Assembly (NCBI GenBank): GCA_016936575.1
Contig: JAFGXQ010000097.1
Span: 1-44,431 of the forward strand
DNA length: 44,431 nt
Reading direction: 5' to 3'
Source: Deltaproteobacteria bacterium
Lineage (GTDB): Bacteria; Myxococcota_A; Polyangia; JAAYKL01
Part shown: in pieces, positions 25,130 to 32,599 of the stretch
Layout: each line of letters opens with the position of its first letter
Position numbering within the stretch: position 1 is the stretch's first letter
Translations under genes and position numbers: made by a program
Notes under the pieces: model-generated
Databases searched by the model: none
The model's input: the letters and a program-made list of their open reading frames with translations, nothing else
What the model was told of the DNA's origin: nothing

Positions 25130-25945
25130 ATGATACAAACGAATCGCACCGGTTTCGTTTATTTATGCATCGGAATGCTGAGCTGGATGCTTTTATGCTG
25201 TGGTGACGGTTCCACATTGTCAAAGGAAAACGGTGCTTTCGAATTGAAGCTGATGAACTGGATGGATGACAGCGGCACGATTTCTGCCGCACAGCTGAAA
25301 AAAACACTGCGCAGCCGAACTTTGCTGAAATTGCCGTCTTTGGAAAACGATAGTGTCCCGGTACTGTTCATTCGCGGCAGCATGAGATCCGATGAAGTCG
25401 GCAGCGTGATGATTCTGGAAGGAAGATTTCTCTTCTCCGAAGCGAATGTGCCGGTGAAGGTGGTCGTCATGGGAAGCATCGAGGGCGATTCAGCGCAAAA
25501 ACGACAGCGCTTGGCACGCGGCGTTCTGAACGATCTGTCTGACGGCCTACGGTCGAATATTCGGATTTGCAATGGAAACACCCGAACCTGGGTGGCGGCG
25601 TTGGCGTCTCCCGAAGCCGATGAGCAGATACTTGCACTTGAATTGCTGAAAATGAACGGGGAGAAGTCGGCGGCAGGCAAAGTGGTTTCACTGCTGGACG
25701 ATCCCAGAACCGAAGTGGCATCGGCCGCTGCGGAAACCGCGTCAGTGGTGGCCGATGAATCGAATGTGAAGGAGATTATTCAAATCGCACGTCGCGGCGG
25801 AGTTGAAGTGGAGGCCCGATGCGTAGAGGTGTTGTCGAAAATTGGCGGTCCCGAATCGGTGGCGTTTTTAGAGATGCTCGCTGTGGGACATGAGAACCGA
25901 CAGATGCGCGAATTGAGCTTCAATGCGCTAAAAAGATTGAAATAA
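25130..25945 (+). CDS. HEAT-repeat lipoprotein
   Basis: A 271-residue predicted lipoprotein (M-L-L-C-C-G near residues 20-25). Residues 40-150 are an unassigned mixed region; from about 155 to the end are three or four HEAT/PBS-lyase-type helical repeats with patterns such as V-V-S-L-L-D-D-P-R-T-E-V-A-S-A and the recurring A-A-E-T-A spacing. HEAT arrays are protein-binding scaffolds. It abuts the hydrolase lipoprotein gene with no intergenic base, suggesting the two act together at the membrane. Its last codons and stop lie in the first copy of a 15-bp tandem duplication. Confidence 0.78.
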   Translation: MIQTNRTGFVYLCIGMLSWMLLCCGDGSTLSKENGAFELKLMNWMDDSGTISAAQLKKTLRSRTLLKLPSLENDSVPVLFIRGSMRSDEVGSVMILEGRFLFSEANVPVKVVVMGSIEGDSAQKRQRLARGVLNDLSDGLRSNIRICNGNTRTWVAALASPEADEQILALELLKMNGEKSAAGKVVSLLDDPRTEVASAAAETASVVADESNVKEIIQIARRGGVEVEARCVEVLSKIGGPESVAFLEMLAVGHENRQMRELSFNALKRLK

Positions 25946-25961
25946 TAAAGATTGAAATAAT
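25932..25961 (+). repeat. 15-bp perfect tandem duplication
   Basis: AAAGATTGAAATAAT occurs twice head to tail (25932-25946 and 25947-25961). The first copy holds the final sense codons and TAA stop of the HEAT lipoprotein gene; the second lies in the intergenic region and carries the TTGAAA used by the predicted ilvE promoter. Confidence 0.95.
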
Positions 25962-25980
25962 AAGGGCGGCATCTTATAAA
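25952..25980 (+). promoter_or_regulatory. Predicted ilvE promoter
   Basis: TTGAAA (25952-25957), a 17-base spacer and TATAAA (25975-25980): each hexamer matches five of six consensus positions. The transcript would begin near 25987, about 90 bases before the ilvE ATG. Confidence 0.65.
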
Positions 25981-26075
25981 GATTAACCTTTGTCCATAAA
26001 TGATACACGTGATTGAGGCGAAGGGCTGCAGGATGCATTTGCAGCGAACTGGAACAGAATATAACGGAGCAATTG

Positions 26076-27101
26076 ATGCAACGGGCAGATTTGGATTGGA
26101 AGAATTTAGGATTCACTTATCGGAAAACGGATTTCAACATCAGGTACACCTGGAAAGACGGTGTTTGGAATGACGGCGTGGTGAGTTCTGACGAGATTAT
26201 TCCAATGCATATGGCTGCGACTTGTTTGCACTACGGCCAGCAAGCATTTGAAGGCCTGAAAGCCTATGAACAGCAAAACGGCGATGTTGTGGTGTTTCGC
26301 GACAACGAAAACGCGCTTCGAATGAACCGGTCGTGCGATAAGATCTATATGCCGACCATTCCGGTGGAGATGTTTCAGGATGCGGTGAATCGTGTGATCG
26401 ACGCTAATAAAAAGTACATCCCGCCGTTCGGTACGGGGGCCACACTGTATATTCGTCCGCTGGTTATCGGTACTGGCGCGAGAATCGGCGTGCGTCCGGC
26501 CGATGAGTATATGTTTATTGTGATGGTTACCCCCGTTGGCCCCTATTTTAAAGAGGGATTTAAACCGGTGGATTTGGTTGTTGAAGAATCGTTTGATCGC
26601 GCGGCGCCCAATGGTGTGGGCGATGTGAAGGTCGGCGGCAACTATGCGGCCGGTTTGCGAGGCAGCTTCAAAGCGAAGGCCCAGGGGTATACCGAAGCGC
26701 TTTATCTTGATGCCCGGGAGAAGAAATATCTCGACGAATCCGGTCCGGCGAATTTCTTTGGCATCACCAAAGATAAGCAGTATGTGACCCCACAGAGCAA
26801 CTCAGTGCTGCCGTCCATTACCAATATGTCGCTGATTCAGCTGGCCGACGACATGGGGTTGAATCCAGTGCGGCGAGCCGTGCCGGTGGAAGAGATTTTC
26901 GAATTTATTGATGCCGGTTGCTGCGGCACCGCTGCCGTTATTACTCCGGTGAGCTCCATTGCTTATCGCGATCGAAAAGCCGTGTATTCGACCGATGGTC
27001 AGCCTGGGGAGTACTGCACCCGGTTATACAATCAGTTGGTGAATATCCAACTGGGCATTGAGCCCGATAAGCACGGCTGGATTCGTAAAATTCCGCTGTA
27101 A
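26076..27101 (+). CDS. ilvE: Branched-chain amino acid aminotransferase (type II)
   Basis: Interconverts leucine, isoleucine and valine with their keto acids, the last step of their synthesis. The 341-residue protein is of the longer class-IV BCAT type. The PLP lysine is Lys185 in G-D-V-K-V-G-G-N-Y, and the family stretches [19 protein letters not shown] and the C-terminal G-C-C-G-T-A-A-V are present. The ATG at 26076 has CGGAG six bases upstream and gives the normal N-terminus; in-frame codons upstream to 26013 would add residues not found in the family. It stands alone with its own promoter. Confidence 0.96.
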   Translation: MQRADLDWKNLGFTYRKTDFNIRYTWKDGVWNDGVVSSDEIIPMHMAATCLHYGQQAFEGLKAYEQQNGDVVVFRDNENALRMNRSCDKIYMPTIPVEMFQDAVNRVIDANKKYIPPFGTGATLYIRPLVIGTGARIGVRPADEYMFIVMVTPVGPYFKEGFKPVDLVVEESFDRAAPNGVGDVKVGGNYAAGLRGSFKAKAQGYTEALYLDAREKKYLDESGPANFFGITKDKQYVTPQSNSVLPSITNMSLIQLADDMGLNPVRRAVPVEEIFEFIDAGCCGTAAVITPVSSIAYRDRKAVYSTDGQPGEYCTRLYNQLVNIQLGIEPDKHGWIRKIPL

Positions 27102-27156
27102 AATCTGTAAAAATTTCCTCATACCTACCCGTTTTCGTTGTCAATTACACATATCT

Positions 27157-27186
27157 ATACGTGTGATAACCATACGTGTGATAACC
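27157..27186 (+). repeat. 15-bp perfect tandem duplication upstream of the pectate lyase gene
   Basis: ATACGTGTGATAACC is repeated head to tail (27157-27171, 27172-27186). Each copy contains TGTGATAAC, which resembles an extended -10 element. It lies 27 bases upstream of the ATG at 27214; no convincing -35 partner was seen. Confidence 0.9.
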
Positions 27187-27213
27187 ATTCTCATATGTTC
27201 TAGAGGAGAAAAA

Positions 27214-29004
27214 ATGAACCGACTATTTATTTTTGCCGTGTTGGCGGCATGGTTTGTGGTGTTCGGATGCACAGAATCGGGCACGTCGGTATCAGAACCC
27301 AACTCCGACGGCGATGCCGATGGTGATTCCGATAGCGATACGGACTCAGACGCCGACAGCGATTCGGATTCGGATAGTGACACGGATTCGGATAGTGACA
27401 CGGATTCGGATAGTGACACGGATTCTGATAGTGACACGGATTCTGATAGTGATACGGATTCTGATAGTGATACGGATTCCGATAGCGATACGGACTCAGA
27501 CGCCGACAGCGATTCGGATTCGGATAGCGATACGGATTCCGACAGTGACACGGATTCCGATAGCGACACGGATTCCGACAGCGACACGGATACGGATAGC
27601 GACACCGATGCCGATACCGATAGCGACACGGATTCCGACAGCGATTCGGTGTCTGTGGTAATACAGGAGTCGGAGGGACTGTGTTCCGCGAACGGCACCG
27701 TAGAAACCGAGCATACCGGCTATACAGGAACCGGATACATCAATGGAACCAATTCCACCGGTGCGGAATTGCGGTGGGAGGTGACTGCCGCCACTGCACA
27801 AAATGTTACCCTGGAGTGGCGATTCTCCAACGGGGGAAGCGCATCGCGTCCGGCTACATTGGCAGTGAATGATGTGAGCATCGGAGCCGTTGATTTTCCC
27901 ACAACAACTGATTGGGATACGTGGACGACCGTCAGTCAGCAGGTATCGTTCGTTGCGGGACTCAACACCATTCGGTTGACTTCGGATTCCACCGAGGGAC
28001 CGGCCAATATTGATTCGCTCAGTGTATATGGGGGAGGGGATCTGTCGATTGAAGAATGCACGATTTCGAATATTGACGGTGTCATCCGCATTACAGATGC
28101 CGCGCCGGGGTGGGCCAGCATGAACGGCGGTACCTGGGGTGGCGGCACTGATTTGAGCAGCGCGGTGACCGTGAACAGCATGAGTGCGCTGCAAAGTGCG
28201 GTCAGCGGTTCGGATTCCAAAATCGTACTGGTTGAACCGGGTAACTACAGCGGAGAACTGCGGCCGGGGTCGAATACCACCATTGTCGGCACGGCGCCGG
28301 GAGTGATGATTACCGGAAATATGGCAATCAGCGGGGCGACGATTAGCAACGTGATTGTGCGCAACATCGCCATTCGCGGTGAATACTGCGGTACATATGA
28401 CGAATGCAAGGTCGGTAAGGATGCTGTGTATGTCGGAAACGGCGCACACAATGTATGGCTCGACCACCTCGATGTGTCAGATGGTCAGGACGGCAATTGC
28501 GACATCACCCAGGCCGGCGATTTCGTGACCGTCTCGTGGAGTAATTTCTATTACACCTACGATAAGGAACATCGCTACTCCAACCTGATTGCCGGCAGCG
28601 ATGATGAATTCAACAGTGATGGGAAGCTGAATATCACGTACATGAATTGTCACTGGGGGGATCGCGTGGATTCCCGTCAGCCACGCGGACGATTCGGCAA
28701 TATTCACATGTTGAATAATTACCACAACACCGGCGGAGGGCAGATTCATGGGGTGGGGTTCGATATGGCGTTGATTGCCGAAAACAGCGTATACGATGAA
28801 GACCGCTCCATCTGGACAGATATGGGCAGTCCGCGTGGTTGGCGGGGAATCGGCAATATCGGTAGCGGTCAGAACCTGAACGATTCATTCGGTACGGTAT
28901 TCGATATTCCCTACGCGTACACCGCCATGCCTGCGTCTGAGGTTGTCGCCGCAGTTACCGCCAGTGTCGGCGGCGCCGGAAACACCGTAACGCTGCAACA
29001 ATAG
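27214..29004 (+). CDS. Pectate lyase (PL1-type) lipoprotein with Asp/Ser linker and CBM
   Basis: A 596-residue surface-anchored pectin-degrading enzyme. Residues 1-19 are a lipoprotein signal (V-V-F-G-C, Cys19). Residues about 31-145 are an almost pure Asp-Ser/Thr linker, coded by a tandem repeat. About 148-275 resembles a CBM35/CBM6 carbohydrate-binding module. From about 300 the sequence is a parallel beta-helix pectate lyase: [23 protein letters not shown] and [11 protein letters not shown], with the calcium-binding acids and catalytic Arg region of family PL1. It would cut polygalacturonate by beta-elimination outside the cell. A GAGGAG site precedes the ATG. Confidence 0.88.
   Translation: MNRLFIFAVLAAWFVVFGCTESGTSVSEPNSDGDADGDSDSDTDSDADSDSDSDSDTDSDSDTDSDSDTDSDSDTDSDSDTDSDSDTDSDSDTDSDADSDSDSDSDTDSDSDTDSDSDTDSDSDTDTDSDTDADTDSDTDSDSDSVSVVIQESEGLCSANGTVETEHTGYTGTGYINGTNSTGAELRWEVTAATAQNVTLEWRFSNGGSASRPATLAVNDVSIGAVDFPTTTDWDTWTTVSQQVSFVAGLNTIRLTSDSTEGPANIDSLSVYGGGDLSIEECTISNIDGVIRITDAAPGWASMNGGTWGGGTDLSSAVTVNSMSALQSAVSGSDSKIVLVEPGNYSGELRPGSNTTIVGTAPGVMITGNMAISGATISNVIVRNIAIRGEYCGTYDECKVGKDAVYVGNGAHNVWLDHLDVSDGQDGNCDITQAGDFVTVSWSNFYYTYDKEHRYSNLIAGSDDEFNSDGKLNITYMNCHWGDRVDSRQPRGRFGNIHMLNNYHNTGGGQIHGVGFDMALIAENSVYDEDRSIWTDMGSPRGWRGIGNIGSGQNLNDSFGTVFDIPYAYTAMPASEVVAAVTASVGGAGNTVTLQQ
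27304..27648 (+). repeat. Asp-Ser/Thr linker repeat in the pectate lyase gene
   Basis: About 345 bases of a degenerate 6-bp/18-bp repeat (GAY-WSN units) encode the linker. A 53-base stretch at 27325-27377 is repeated exactly at 27475-27527, showing a 150-base internal duplication in frame. The reverse strand of this stretch is open but is not a gene. Confidence 0.95.
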
Positions 29005-29048
29005 ACCGTTTTGTTCCCCTTCTATTACTGCCCGATTCCCAACATTGT

Positions 29049-29083
29049 TTGACTTTTTTCGTTTGGGTCATAAACTGGTCATA
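29049..29083 (+). promoter_or_regulatory. Promoter and possible operator of the toxin-antitoxin pair
   Basis: TTGACT (29049-29054), 16 bases, TAAACT (29071-29076). The predicted start of transcription coincides with the antitoxin ATG at 29083, so the message may be leaderless; no ribosome site is visible. Two GGTCATA direct repeats (29066-29072, 29077-29083), 11 bases apart, overlap the -10 and the start, a good site for autorepression. Confidence 0.5.
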
Positions 29084-29328
29084 TGGAGACTATATCTATC
29101 TCGAAACTAAAAGCGCACCTCAGCGCTGAGATAAAAAAGGTGAAAAGTGGTAGCCGTATCGTTATCATGGATCACAATTATCCTGTGGCTGAATTGAAGC
29201 CTTTGGGGGAAGAAGAAACGCTGTTTGTTCGTGAGGCGAAAATAGAATACAGATGTGAGCCGCTGAATCCGCTAACCACTCAAAACCCCTTGGATGCAGT
29301 AATTGAAGACAGGGAAGAACGATGGTAG
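29083..29328 (+). CDS. Phd/YefM-type antitoxin
   Basis: An 81-residue antitoxin. The N-terminal M-E-T-I-S-I-S-K-L-K-A-H-L-S and the following G-S-R-I-V-I and P-V-A-E-L-K-P match the Phd/YefM DNA-binding domain, which also binds the toxin through its C-terminus. The C-terminal 30 residues (L-N-P-L-T-T-Q-N-P onwards) are variable and likely wrap the toxin. It would neutralise the PIN toxin encoded just downstream and repress the operon. The stop overlaps the toxin start by seven bases. Confidence 0.88.
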   Translation: METISISKLKAHLSAEIKKVKSGSRIVIMDHNYPVAELKPLGEEETLFVREAKIEYRCEPLNPLTTQNPLDAVIEDREERW

Positions 29329-29756
29329 CATACCTGGATTCCTCTGTGCTTCTTCAGCATGTGCTTTGCGGCGATTCGAGTATTTCCAAGGCATTTCAGC
29401 ACGATTCAGTTATCTCCAGTGAACTGCTGAATATTGAATGCATGCGTGTGATCCATCGATATCGCTTGACCGGCGCGTTGAACGACGCCGGCTTTGTGGA
29501 AGCAATGCGTCGGGTCAATCAAGTCCTTGACGGTGTCTCCATCGTTGGGTTGTCAGATACGGTGAGGGTGCGCGCGGGGGAGTCTTTTCCCGTTGTGGTA
29601 AAAACACTTGATGCGTTGCATCTGGCGACTGCGATTATTTTTCAACAGAAACGTCCGGAGTCTGCGGTGTCCATATTTTCATACGATCAAACGTTGAATC
29701 GTTGCGCTCAGGCTCTGGGATTTCATGTGGAATTTGAAGCGTCGCCTCCTATTTAG
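29322..29756 (+). CDS. VapC-like PIN-domain toxin
   Basis: A 144-residue PIN-domain ribonuclease of the VapC type, likely cutting tRNA or rRNA when its antitoxin is lost. The acidic metal site is visible: Asp6 in Y-L-D-S-S, Glu34/Glu39 in S-E-L-L-N-I-E, Asp97 in T-L-D-A-L-H-L-A and Asp122 in S-Y-D-Q. Size and order are usual. It overlaps the antitoxin gene by seven bases and its 3' end overlaps the convergent rlpA-like gene by eight. Pairing a PIN toxin with a Phd-type rather than VapB antitoxin is known in other loci. Confidence 0.88.
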   Translation: MVAYLDSSVLLQHVLCGDSSISKAFQHDSVISSELLNIECMRVIHRYRLTGALNDAGFVEAMRRVNQVLDGVSIVGLSDTVRVRAGESFPVVVKTLDALHLATAIIFQQKRPESAVSIFSYDQTLNRCAQALGFHVEFEASPPI

Positions 29757-30156
29757 CTGCGGGGAGTTCCAGGATTTCCACTTCAACTTCGGTGATCCCC
29801 TGGCGAATCATGTCGATTCGTTCGGCGGCTTCCCGGGACAGGTCGATAATACGTTTGCGATCTCCGAAAGGGCCGCGGTCGTTTACGCGCACGATGACCG
29901 TTTTCATATTTGATACGTTGGTCACTTTTACTGTGGTGCCGAAGGGCAGGGTCTTGTGGGCCGCGGTAAGCTTGGTCTTGTCATACAGTTCGCCGCTGGC
30001 TGTGGCTCGTCCATGAAGCTTGTCGGCGTAATACGCTGCGATACCTGTGAGTGTGGTGCCCGCTTTATAGGAACCTGCGCATGCGGACACCGAAACCAAT
30101 TGCGCGGTTATCAGGAATGGTAATAGCAGACCGTATTTTAAAATCGGACGAAACAT
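29749..30156 (-). CDS. rlpA: RlpA-like lipoprotein (double-psi beta-barrel)
   Basis: A 135-residue lipoprotein (V-S-V-S-A-C, Cys26) with one RlpA/double-psi beta-barrel domain. Typical stretches are [35 protein letters not shown] and V-N-D-R-G-P-F, ending in I-I-D-L-S-R-E-A. RlpA proteins are lytic transglycosylases that cut glycan strands lacking stem peptides. No C-terminal SPOR domain is present, so septal localisation by SPOR is not expected. Monocistronic, convergent with the toxin gene. Confidence 0.9.
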   Translation of the reverse strand: MFRPILKYGLLLPFLITAQLVSVSACAGSYKAGTTLTGIAAYYADKLHGRATASGELYDKTKLTAAHKTLPFGTTVKVTNVSNMKTVIVRVNDRGPFGDRKRIIDLSREAAERIDMIRQGITEVEVEILELPAAK

Positions 30157-30196
30157 GCAGTGACTATATCACAGGGGCGAAAGTGTGCGGAAAAAA

Positions 30197-31072
30197 TTAC
30201 GGGATGATTTTATTGATGGGATATTCGATAATTCCCTCTGCTCCGGCCTCTTTCAGTTTGGGAAGCAGAGTGCGCACTGTTGATTCTTCAACGATGATTT
30301 CGACCGCGCGCCAGTTTTCGTCGGTCAGATGCGCCACTGTCGGATTGTGCAGCGAAGGCAGAATGTCTATGATTTTATCTAGTACATCCACAGAGCAGTT
30401 CATTTTCAGTCCGACGAAATTGCGTGCCTGAATGGCCGATTCAAGCATCAGCGCGATACGCGAAATTTTGTCGGCTTTCCATTCGTCTTTCATCGCGTTT
30501 TTATTGGCGATTAGTCGGGTGGTCGAAATTTGAATGTCATCAATGATTTTGAGGTTGTTGGCACGCAGTGAAGACCCGGTTTCGGTGATTTCAACAATCG
30601 CATCCGCGAGCTTGGGTGGTTTTACCTCGGTCGCGCCCCATGAGAATTCAACCTTCGCGTTGACGCCGTGCTTTTTCAGGTATTCCCTGGTCAGATTTAC
30701 CACTTCGGTTGCGATGGTTTTACCTTCCAGGTCTTTGGGACCCTTGATGTCAGAATCGTTGGGAACAGCCAAAACCCACCGGACGTCGCCGTAACTCGCC
30801 TTGGCGTATTCCAATTCGGCCACCTGTTCAACGTCGGAGCCGTTTTCGACAATCCAGTCAAGGCCGGTAAGGCCCAAATCGAGAATTCCATTTTCAACAT
30901 AGCGGGACATTTCCTGGGCCCGAATCAACATGCATTCGATTTCAGCGTCGTCAATAGACGGATAGTAGCTTCTGGAACGAAACGTGATGTTGTAGCCGGC
31001 TTTGGCGAACAGTGCCGCTGTGCTGTCTTGAAGACTGCCTTTGGGGATGCCGAGTTTGATTTTATTGGACAT
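30197..31072 (-). CDS. hisG: ATP phosphoribosyltransferase, long form
   Basis: First committed step of histidine synthesis: joins ATP and PRPP. The 291-residue enzyme is the long, hexameric HisG type with a C-terminal ACT-like regulatory domain (about 215-291) that senses histidine, so it does not need HisZ. Family stretches are [19 protein letters not shown] and [18 protein letters not shown] site is six bases before the ATG. It follows hisI by 11 bases in one operon. Confidence 0.96.
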   Translation of the reverse strand: MSNKIKLGIPKGSLQDSTAALFAKAGYNITFRSRSYYPSIDDAEIECMLIRAQEMSRYVENGILDLGLTGLDWIVENGSDVEQVAELEYAKASYGDVRWVLAVPNDSDIKGPKDLEGKTIATEVVNLTREYLKKHGVNAKVEFSWGATEVKPPKLADAIVEITETGSSLRANNLKIIDDIQISTTRLIANKNAMKDEWKADKISRIALMLESAIQARNFVGLKMNCSVDVLDKIIDILPSLHNPTVAHLTDENWRAVEIIVEESTVRTLLPKLKEAGAEGIIEYPINKIIP

Positions 31073-31083
31073 TGCGTACCTCT

Positions 31084-31464
31084 TTACTTTTTGTATACTT
31101 GCTTCGGATCAAAAACCAACTCTTCAACCACTTCTAGTTCGCCGTCGTCGTTGAGTTTTCTGAAAAAGCAGGAATTGTATCCTTTGTGGCACGCCGCGTC
31201 GCCGATTTGGTTTACTTTCACCAGTACCGTATCCTCGTCGCAATCCACGTAAATTTCTTTTACTTCCTGAATATTGCCGGAACTTTCACCCTTTACCCAC
31301 AGCTGATCTCTGGAGCGCGAGTAATACGTTGCTTTTTTGGTCTTTACCGTCATGTCGAATGATTCCTGGTTCATGAACGCAACCATTAACACTTTTCCGG
31401 TTTCGTAGTCCTGCACGATGGCAGGAAGTAAGCCGTTTCCAAGTTTGTCGAAGTTTAATTTCAT
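31084..31464 (-). CDS. hisI: Phosphoribosyl-AMP cyclohydrolase
   Basis: Third step of histidine synthesis: opens the purine ring of PR-AMP. The 126-residue protein is the single-domain HisI without the HisE pyrophosphohydrolase. It contains the zinc and magnesium motifs [20 protein letters not shown] and [11 protein letters not shown]. Of three in-frame ATGs, that at 31464 is preferred because GGAG lies nine bases upstream, and it gives the usual N-terminus. It is the first gene of the hisI-hisG operon and has its own promoter. Confidence 0.95.
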   Translation of the reverse strand: MKLNFDKLGNGLLPAIVQDYETGKVLMVAFMNQESFDMTVKTKKATYYSRSRDQLWVKGESSGNIQEVKEIYVDCDEDTVLVKVNQIGDAACHKGYNSCFFRKLNDDGELEVVEELVFDPKQVYKK

Positions 31465-31522
31465 ATCGGGCATCTCCATCGGTTTCTACCGGTTAACGGA
31501 TGTTCCGTACCAGAACGTGCGG

Positions 31523-31550
31523 ATAATAGAGAATATTTTTGGTTTTGCAA
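31523..31550 (-). promoter_or_regulatory. Predicted promoter of hisI-hisG
   Basis: Minus-strand TTGCAA (31545-31550), 16-base spacer, TATTAT (31523-31528). The leader would be about 50 bases and contains no obvious His codon attenuator. Confidence 0.5.
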
Positions 31551-31558
31551 CGGGGGAT

Positions 31559-31583
31559 CGGCTTTTTTTGGAAAAAATTGCCG
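31559..31583. repeat. Inverted repeat downstream of the FKBP gene
   Basis: CGGC (31559-31562) and GCCG (31580-31583) enclose T7-GG-A6, giving a stem that continues into A-T pairs. It lies between the FKBP stop and the hisI promoter. A termination role is possible although no T-run follows on the minus strand. Confidence 0.35.
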
Positions 31584-31628
31584 AAAATGGGGTGCGGAAA
31601 AACAGGATGATAGCCGTTGGTAGAAGGC

Positions 31629-32495
31629 TTATTCCTCAGAAGCTGCGGGTTTTGCCGCGGCAGGTGCAGCAGCGGGCTTGGCAGCAGCGGCGGGTTTCAT
31701 GGCGGGTTTCATCGCCGGTTTCGCAGGTGCCGAAGCGCCGGGGGCGTTCTCGTCTTCTTTTACGATGTCGAGCAATTCGATTTCAAAAATCAATGCGCTG
31801 TTGGGTTCAATTTTCGAACCTGCGCCACGCTCGCCGTAACCGAGGTCCGGCGGAATGAACAGCTGCCATTTGGAACCGACAGGCATCAACTGGAGTGCTT
31901 CGGTCCAGCCTTTGACAACACGACCCACGGGGAATGTGGCGGGACGATTGCGTTTTTTCGAGCTGTCGAATTCCGTTCCGTCAACCAACGTACCGGTGTA
32001 ATGAACGGAGACGCGGTCTTCCAACGTGGGCTTGGGGCCGTCGCCTTCAGACAGAATCTTGTACTGCAGCCCTGATTCGGTTGTAACGATTCCTTCTTTT
32101 TTCTTGTTTTCAGCCAGGAACGCGTCTGCTTTGGTTTTGTTTTCCTTGGCTTTTTCTTCACGCTCTTTGCGTTCTGTCTCGCGCATCGCCTTCGAATGCT
32201 CGCGTTTGATTTCGATGCGTTCTTTGTCGGTGAGCAGCCCGGCATCGGGATCTCCGGTGTCGGCCATTCCGTCGATAAGTCCCTTCAGGAAGATGTCTTC
32301 TTTCAGTTCCAGTTTGTTTCGTTGCGCCGAACGACCCACGTCGTACCCAACTGAGTAATTGAGTTTGTCATTGATGTCCTTCAGGTCGGCTTTGGTCACT
32401 TCTTTTTTTGATTCTTCCTTGGCGGTCTCCGGACAAGGTTTGTTGCAGGCCACCAGAATCAAAGCAATTGCGAAAGCTGCGGTTCGTTTGTACAT
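31629..32495 (-). CDS. FKBP-type peptidyl-prolyl isomerase lipoprotein
   Basis: A 288-residue periplasmic foldase. Signal ends in L-I-L-V-A-C (Cys17). Residues 35-135 are the charged, helical FkpA/Mip-like dimerisation domain; 140-247 is the FKBP domain with V-H-Y-T-G-T-L, G-T-E-F-D-S-S, V-I/V-K-G-W and L-G-Y-G-E-R-G. The tail from about 250 is a low-complexity Ala/Pro/Lys segment with a duplicated P-A-M-K unit, perhaps wall-spanning. The ATG at 32495 follows AAGGAG by six bases and is chosen over upstream in-frame codons. Confidence 0.92.
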   Translation of the reverse strand: MYKRTAAFAIALILVACNKPCPETAKEESKKEVTKADLKDINDKLNYSVGYDVGRSAQRNKLELKEDIFLKGLIDGMADTGDPDAGLLTDKERIEIKREHSKAMRETERKEREEKAKENKTKADAFLAENKKKEGIVTTESGLQYKILSEGDGPKPTLEDRVSVHYTGTLVDGTEFDSSKKRNRPATFPVGRVVKGWTEALQLMPVGSKWQLFIPPDLGYGERGAGSKIEPNSALIFEIELLDIVKEDENAPGASAPAKPAMKPAMKPAAAAKPAAAPAAAKPAASEE

Positions 32496-32599
32496 AACAT
32501 TCTCCTTTGCAGGTTTGCATAATTTAATCATCAGGAGCACGCATATTTTCAGCTCAATTGAAAATCGTCAATCCCGAAAATCATTTTTTACATATGAAA

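Noticed and set aside
27304..27648. CRISPR-like periodicity
   Set aside because: The repeats run without unique spacers, are in frame, and encode an Asp-Ser linker.
27141..28467. Long open frames on the minus strand across the Asp-Ser repeat and the pectate lyase domain (185 and 323 codons)
   Set aside because: They are the mirror of a periodic GAY-repeat and of a well-supported pectate lyase gene; their translation is a low-complexity Ser/Val/Ile or Arg-rich chain with no ribosome site.
31465..31522. Histidine leader peptide attenuator before hisI
   Set aside because: No short frame with consecutive His codons or terminator/antiterminator pair is seen in the roughly 50-base leader.
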